64,000 nucleotides of DNA, from the NCBI GenBank assembly GCA_023701205.1, contig JAMPXJ010000011.1:51120-115119 (forward strand). Direction: 5' to 3'. The DNA is from Oligoflexia bacterium (lineage in GTDB: Bacteria > Bdellovibrionota > UBA1018). The notes beneath the pieces were generated by a model. It searched no databases. It saw only the letters and a list, made by a program, of their open reading frames with translations, and had not been told where the DNA came from. The stretch's first letter is position 1. The number at the start of each line of letters is the position of its first letter. Position numbers and translations under genes: made by a program. Positions 62,166 through 64,000 of this stretch are shown one piece after another.

Positions 62166-62799
62166 TCCCGTCAAGGACAAGGCCCGCGATGAGGCCTATG
62201 CTTATTTCGATCAGCACATTCGACCGTTACCAAAAGGAAAAGACGGAAAGATGGATCTCTTGAGGGCAGGTTTTGATGACAACGATGTCGATGCCTTTCG
62301 GCATGCTTATGTCAGCGGGGTCTTTACGCAGGAGTATGGTGAACAGGCGGCAAACCTTTTGGGGTTAGCCAACGAATACTCCCTGGAAGGGCAGTATTCG
62401 CATTCCGTGAGTCCCCGGTCCAGGAACATGGATCTTTGGAATAATCGCGTAGGCCGGAAGTATGGCAAGAAGACCACGGGACGGAAGCAGCTGCTCAAGC
62501 TGATCCACGAGGCCTTCAAGCGGGGTGAGCTGATTCTAGATCTTCGGGACCAACGCGAGTTCACCGGAATGACGGAAGCTCCGAAGCGCCTATCGAAGCC
62601 TGTGATCTCCCTTTCAAAATCGCGGACCGGCCGGAATGAGACCTACTACGATCTTCAAAAGAGATACGTCATGAAGCGAGACGAGTTCGTGGCGTTGATT
62701 CAGGCGGGTGAATATCGGGGGTACTCCGTCAAGCTGATCCGCGGAGTTGAGACGCCGGTATCCAAGCACGACGGCCGCAAGGTGAACAATATCGGCTAG
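62146..62799 (+). CDS. DUF6973-like protein, possible effector domain
   Basis: 217 residues from the GTG at 62146, which has AGGGG at suitable spacing; a GTG at 62137 is too close to it. The core DNDVDAFRHAYVSGVFTQEYGEQAANLLGLANEYS, followed by NMDLWNNRVGRKYG, has the pattern of DUF6973/'wall-associated toxin-like' domains (DAFRHAY.....G...A..L...NE......MDL.NN..GR). These occur at C-termini of polymorphic toxins and as stand-alone proteins. No signal peptide is present. The C-terminus is basic and includes a 'KRDEFVALIQAGEYRG' helix. The function is not established. Confidence 0.65.
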   Translation: MTINPIDPVKDKARDEAYAYFDQHIRPLPKGKDGKMDLLRAGFDDNDVDAFRHAYVSGVFTQEYGEQAANLLGLANEYSLEGQYSHSVSPRSRNMDLWNNRVGRKYGKKTTGRKQLLKLIHEAFKRGELILDLRDQREFTGMTEAPKRLSKPVISLSKSRTGRNETYYDLQKRYVMKRDEFVALIQAGEYRGYSVKLIRGVETPVSKHDGRKVNNIG

Positions 62800-62830
62800 G
62801 GGCACGGCGAAGCCCTAGCGAGGGAGCTAC

Positions 62831-62989
62831 ATGCCTAGAGTAGTTCATGTCATTGCCTTGAACGGAGCGAGTGAGGTGTTACTCGTTCGGAGGAATTATT
62901 TGGACATGGAAAGCAGACGGTCGAAGAAACCCACCATGGAGCGAGAAGAACCGGCAGCAGAAAAACAAAAGGCCGATCAGCTATTTTAG
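62831..62989 (+). CDS. Small hypothetical protein (52 aa)
   Basis: A 52-codon frame with AGGGAG 6 nt before the ATG, 31 nt after the preceding stop. The product starts with a hydrophobic strand-like MPRVVHVIALNGASEVLLV and ends in a charged Lys/Glu-rich tail (REEPAAEKQKADQLF). A hairpin (62973-62997) overlaps its stop. No family was recognised; it may be co-transcribed with the DUF6973-like gene. Confidence 0.45.
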   Translation: MPRVVHVIALNGASEVLLVRRNYLDMESRRSKKPTMEREEPAAEKQKADQLF

Positions 62990-62997
62990 CTAATCGG
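62973..62997 (+). other. Stem-loop overlapping the end of the small ORF
   Basis: CCGATCAGCT-ATTTT-AGCTAATCGG is a 10-bp stem with one mismatch. G-rich, not T-rich, sequence follows, so termination is uncertain. Confidence 0.45.
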
Positions 62998-63060
62998 GGG
63001 TAGGATTTCACTCGGCCCATCCTGGGCCTCGCCCTGCGGGCGCGCGGGCAAGCCGCGCGT

Positions 63061-63088
63061 AAAAAAAAAGCCTTCGTGGCCTTTTTGT
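63061..63088. terminator. Bidirectional A/T-tract hairpin terminator candidate
   Basis: AAAAAAAAAGCC-TTCGT-GGCCTTTTT: a short GC stem (GCC/GGC) extended by an A-run/T-run, with T-tracts on both strands. It could end plus-strand transcripts from TA module 2 and its followers. Confidence 0.6.
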
Positions 63089-63144
63089 GAACCTACGCCG
63101 CGCTTCGCGCTTTCGCAGGCTCAACTCTCTACCCTCGCTGCCAG

Positions 63145-63184
63145 CACAAACACAAAAGCCCCGGATCTTTCGATCCGAGGCTTT
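63145..63184 (-). terminator. tRNA-type intrinsic terminator 2 (GAAA tetraloop)
   Basis: On the minus strand AAAGCCTCGGATC / GATCCGGGGCTTT (13 bp, one U-G wobble at the same stem position as terminator 1) with a GAAA loop, then a T-rich TGTGTTTG tail. It lies directly downstream of the tRNA 3'-end copy at 63198-63222. Confidence 0.8.
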
Positions 63185-63194
63185 CGTGTTTTTG

Positions 63195-63222
63195 TATTGG
63201 TAGCGGGGGCAGGATTTGAACC
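63195..63222. repeat. tRNA 3'-end fragment, copy B of the 17-bp repeat (putative att)
   Basis: Read on the minus strand, 25 nt form the T-loop and acceptor end of a tRNA: GGTTCAAATCC, then TGCCCCCGCTACCA including CCA. The acceptor strand CCCCGCT suits an initiator (fMet) tRNA. The T-stem partner and the remaining tRNA upstream are missing, so it is an attachment-site remnant. Its first 17 bp repeat at 61125-61141. Confidence 0.72.
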
Positions 63223-63302
63223 TTTGAACTCCTTTTCTGTAAAACTCGCGTCTCCGACTCTGTGAATAGGTGCGGAAAAAGATCGGAATTATTCTGAGTT
63301 TT

Positions 63303-63331
63303 GACAGACTTATATTGGTGTGATAGAACCT
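63303..63331 (+). promoter_or_regulatory. Promoter of TA module 3
   Basis: A perfect -35 TTGACA (63303-63308), 17-bp spacer, and -10-like TAGAAC (63326-63331). The ATG at 63336 is only 5 nt downstream with no Shine-Dalgarno, again predicting a leaderless or very short leader. An imperfect dyad (ATATTGG / CCTATAT) overlaps the -10 region. Confidence 0.62.
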
Positions 63332-63335
63332 ATAT

Positions 63336-63626
63336 ATGAGGGCCCGGCTGCTTTACCAAAGCAAGTCCAGAGTTCACGGCCGCTATGCCGTGGAGCTGGT
63401 CGTTCACGAGGTGGGCAAGTCCGAGCGTTATCCCGACGGAATCAAGTACGGTCTGATCTGCTTCGATTTGAAAACGGGTCGAAAGATCCTCATGGATAAC
63501 CATCATCCGAAGGGCCCGCACATCCATATAGATGACCTGGAAGTCAGCTATGTCTTTGTGAGCGACGAGAAGCTGATCGAGGATTTCAAGGAATTAGTTT
63601 TTGAGAAGATGGGGGTTAAGCTATGA
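63336..63626 (+). CDS. TumE-like (DUF6516) toxin (copy 3)
   Basis: 96 residues, full length. An N-terminal strand RARLLYQSKSRVHGRYAVELVVHEV, central IKYGLICFDLKTGRKILMDNHHPKGPHIHI and C-terminal EVSYVFVSDEKLIEDFKELVFEKMG match the DUF6516/TumE layout, including the DNH.PKGPH.H cluster shared with copy 1. It is probably an intracellular growth-inhibiting toxin with RNase-like activity, inferred from the family. Its stop overlaps the antitoxin ATG (ATGA). Confidence 0.85.
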   Translation: MRARLLYQSKSRVHGRYAVELVVHEVGKSERYPDGIKYGLICFDLKTGRKILMDNHHPKGPHIHIDDLEVSYVFVSDEKLIEDFKELVFEKMGVKL

Positions 63627-63994
63627 AACAGTTAATCGTATCGGTAAAGACATCGACCGAGGTTTTTGAGGACTTCAAGACGGCGATGAAGAAGGCGAGA
63701 GCCGGTCAGGCAGGGCCCGAGCCGGTCTACGAAATTTCGTTCGATTCAAAGAAGGACTTCGACCGCTTCCTTCGTCATATGTACATTCTCTCGAATATCC
63801 TGACGTTCAAGCCGAAGTCGGTCTACGAGCTGGCGAAGCTTTCCGGGATGGACGTTTCCAATTTGAATAAGATCATTCTCTTCTTCGAGGAAGTAGGGGC
63901 CGTCCGCATCAAGAAGGAAAAAGTGGATGGCCGGGAAGTGAAAAAGCCGGTGGTTGACTACGATCGAATCCAATTCAAGCTCGGTGTCGCCTGA
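63623..63994 (+). CDS. TumA-like antitoxin / HVO_A0114-family winged-helix protein (copy 3)
   Basis: 123 residues. An N-terminal strand MKQLIVSVKTSTEVFEDFKTAMKKAR and a YEISFDSKKDFDRFL element precede the winged HTH MYILSNILTFKPKSVYELAKLSGMDVSNLNKIILFFEEVGAVRIKKEK; the end YDRIQFKLGVA parallels the FDGIELALAA end of copies 1 and 2. It is the partner and likely autorepressor of the toxin at 63336. It diverges strongly from copies 1 and 2, so the three modules did not all arise by recent local duplication. Confidence 0.87.
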   Translation: MKQLIVSVKTSTEVFEDFKTAMKKARAGQAGPEPVYEISFDSKKDFDRFLRHMYILSNILTFKPKSVYELAKLSGMDVSNLNKIILFFEEVGAVRIKKEKVDGREVKKPVVDYDRIQFKLGVA

Positions 63995-64000
63995 GGTAAC

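Larger units (their letters stand above)
62990..63335. other. 346-bp gene-free stretch with terminators and the att-like repeat
   Basis: Contains a T-tract hairpin near 63061-63088, the tRNA-type terminator 2, the longer tRNA 3'-end copy, and the promoter of TA module 3. A full tRNA cannot be folded upstream of the CCA end: the 5' acceptor strand AGCGGGG/CGCGGGG is absent. Confidence 0.55.

Noticed and set aside
63198..63275. Complete tRNA gene on the minus strand
   Set aside because: Only the T-loop, acceptor 3' strand and CCA are present; the T-stem 5' side is mismatched and no 5' acceptor, D-arm or anticodon arm can be found.
1..64000. Insertion sequences, transposase genes, integrase genes, prophage structural genes or rRNA operons
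   Set aside because: None was found on either strand; mobility is inferred only from att-like repeats and composition.

Overview
The window is 64 kb of high-GC DNA (visibly above 60% G+C over most of its length) from a Gram-negative bacterium that exports many proteins. Lipobox signal peptides, outer-membrane beta-barrels ending in Phe, c-type cytochromes and proline/serine-rich linkers are very common. Large lipoproteins with TSP1, RCC1, LRR and beta-helix modules, combined with flexible respiration, suggest a lineage of the former Deltaproteobacteria (for example Bdellovibrionota/Oligoflexia-like). That placement is inference; no rRNA gene or other phylogenetic marker is present.

Layout. 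1-5.6 kb: the 5' end of an rtcB RNA ligase, a beta-helix lipoprotein with a (Ser-Pro)n linker, a small secreted protein, a HAD phosphatase and a diheme/TSP1 lipoprotein. 5.7-12.5 kb: a small HPF-like protein, a two-component system, three proteins of unknown function and a ChaN-like protein. 12.5-19.6 kb: a giant RCC1-repeat protein, then an electron-transfer group (cytochrome c553, a fused monoheme cytochrome-porin and a tetraheme lipoprotein). 19.7-25.7 kb: a coupled run of secreted protein, LRR lipoprotein and UshA-type nucleotidase, facing a large lipoprotein with a strong terminator. 26-32 kb: a LysR regulator, an FkbM methyltransferase, a GH110-like beta-helix protein with C-terminal YPDL-type repeats, and a lipoprotein/barrel pair.

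32-51 kb is a respiratory block: cyanide-insensitive-type cytochrome bd oxidase (cydAB); a compact clade II nitrous oxide reductase locus (nosZ divergent from nosL-nosD-nosF-nosY) with a perfect 20-bp palindrome between the arms; a GAF histidine kinase and single-domain response regulator; an S41 peptidase; and an operon of octaheme tetrathionate-reductase-family cytochrome, split YeeE/YedE transporter, degenerate rhodanese and a nonaheme/cytochrome-b membrane protein. Together these would give terminal reduction of O2 and N2O plus sulfur-oxyanion electron exchange.

51-56 kb carries radD and an outer-membrane protein/lipoprotein pair. From about 56.3 kb to the right edge the DNA is visibly less GC-rich and behaves like a genomic island: a lipoprotein, a probably frameshifted exported protein, a membrane protein, three toxin-antitoxin modules of the TumE/TumA (DUF6516 + HVO_A0114-like) type within 4 kb, and a small membrane protein/DUF6973-like pair. 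The middle TA module has an internally deleted toxin of only 54 codons, not previously called as a gene here, in front of an intact antitoxin. Two copies of the 3' end of a tRNA gene, each followed by the same design of GNRA-loop terminator, bracket a 2.05-kb segment with that middle module. They read as scars of successive site-specific integrations at an initiator-tRNA-like target. This nested TA/attachment-site arrangement is the most unusual thing in the window.
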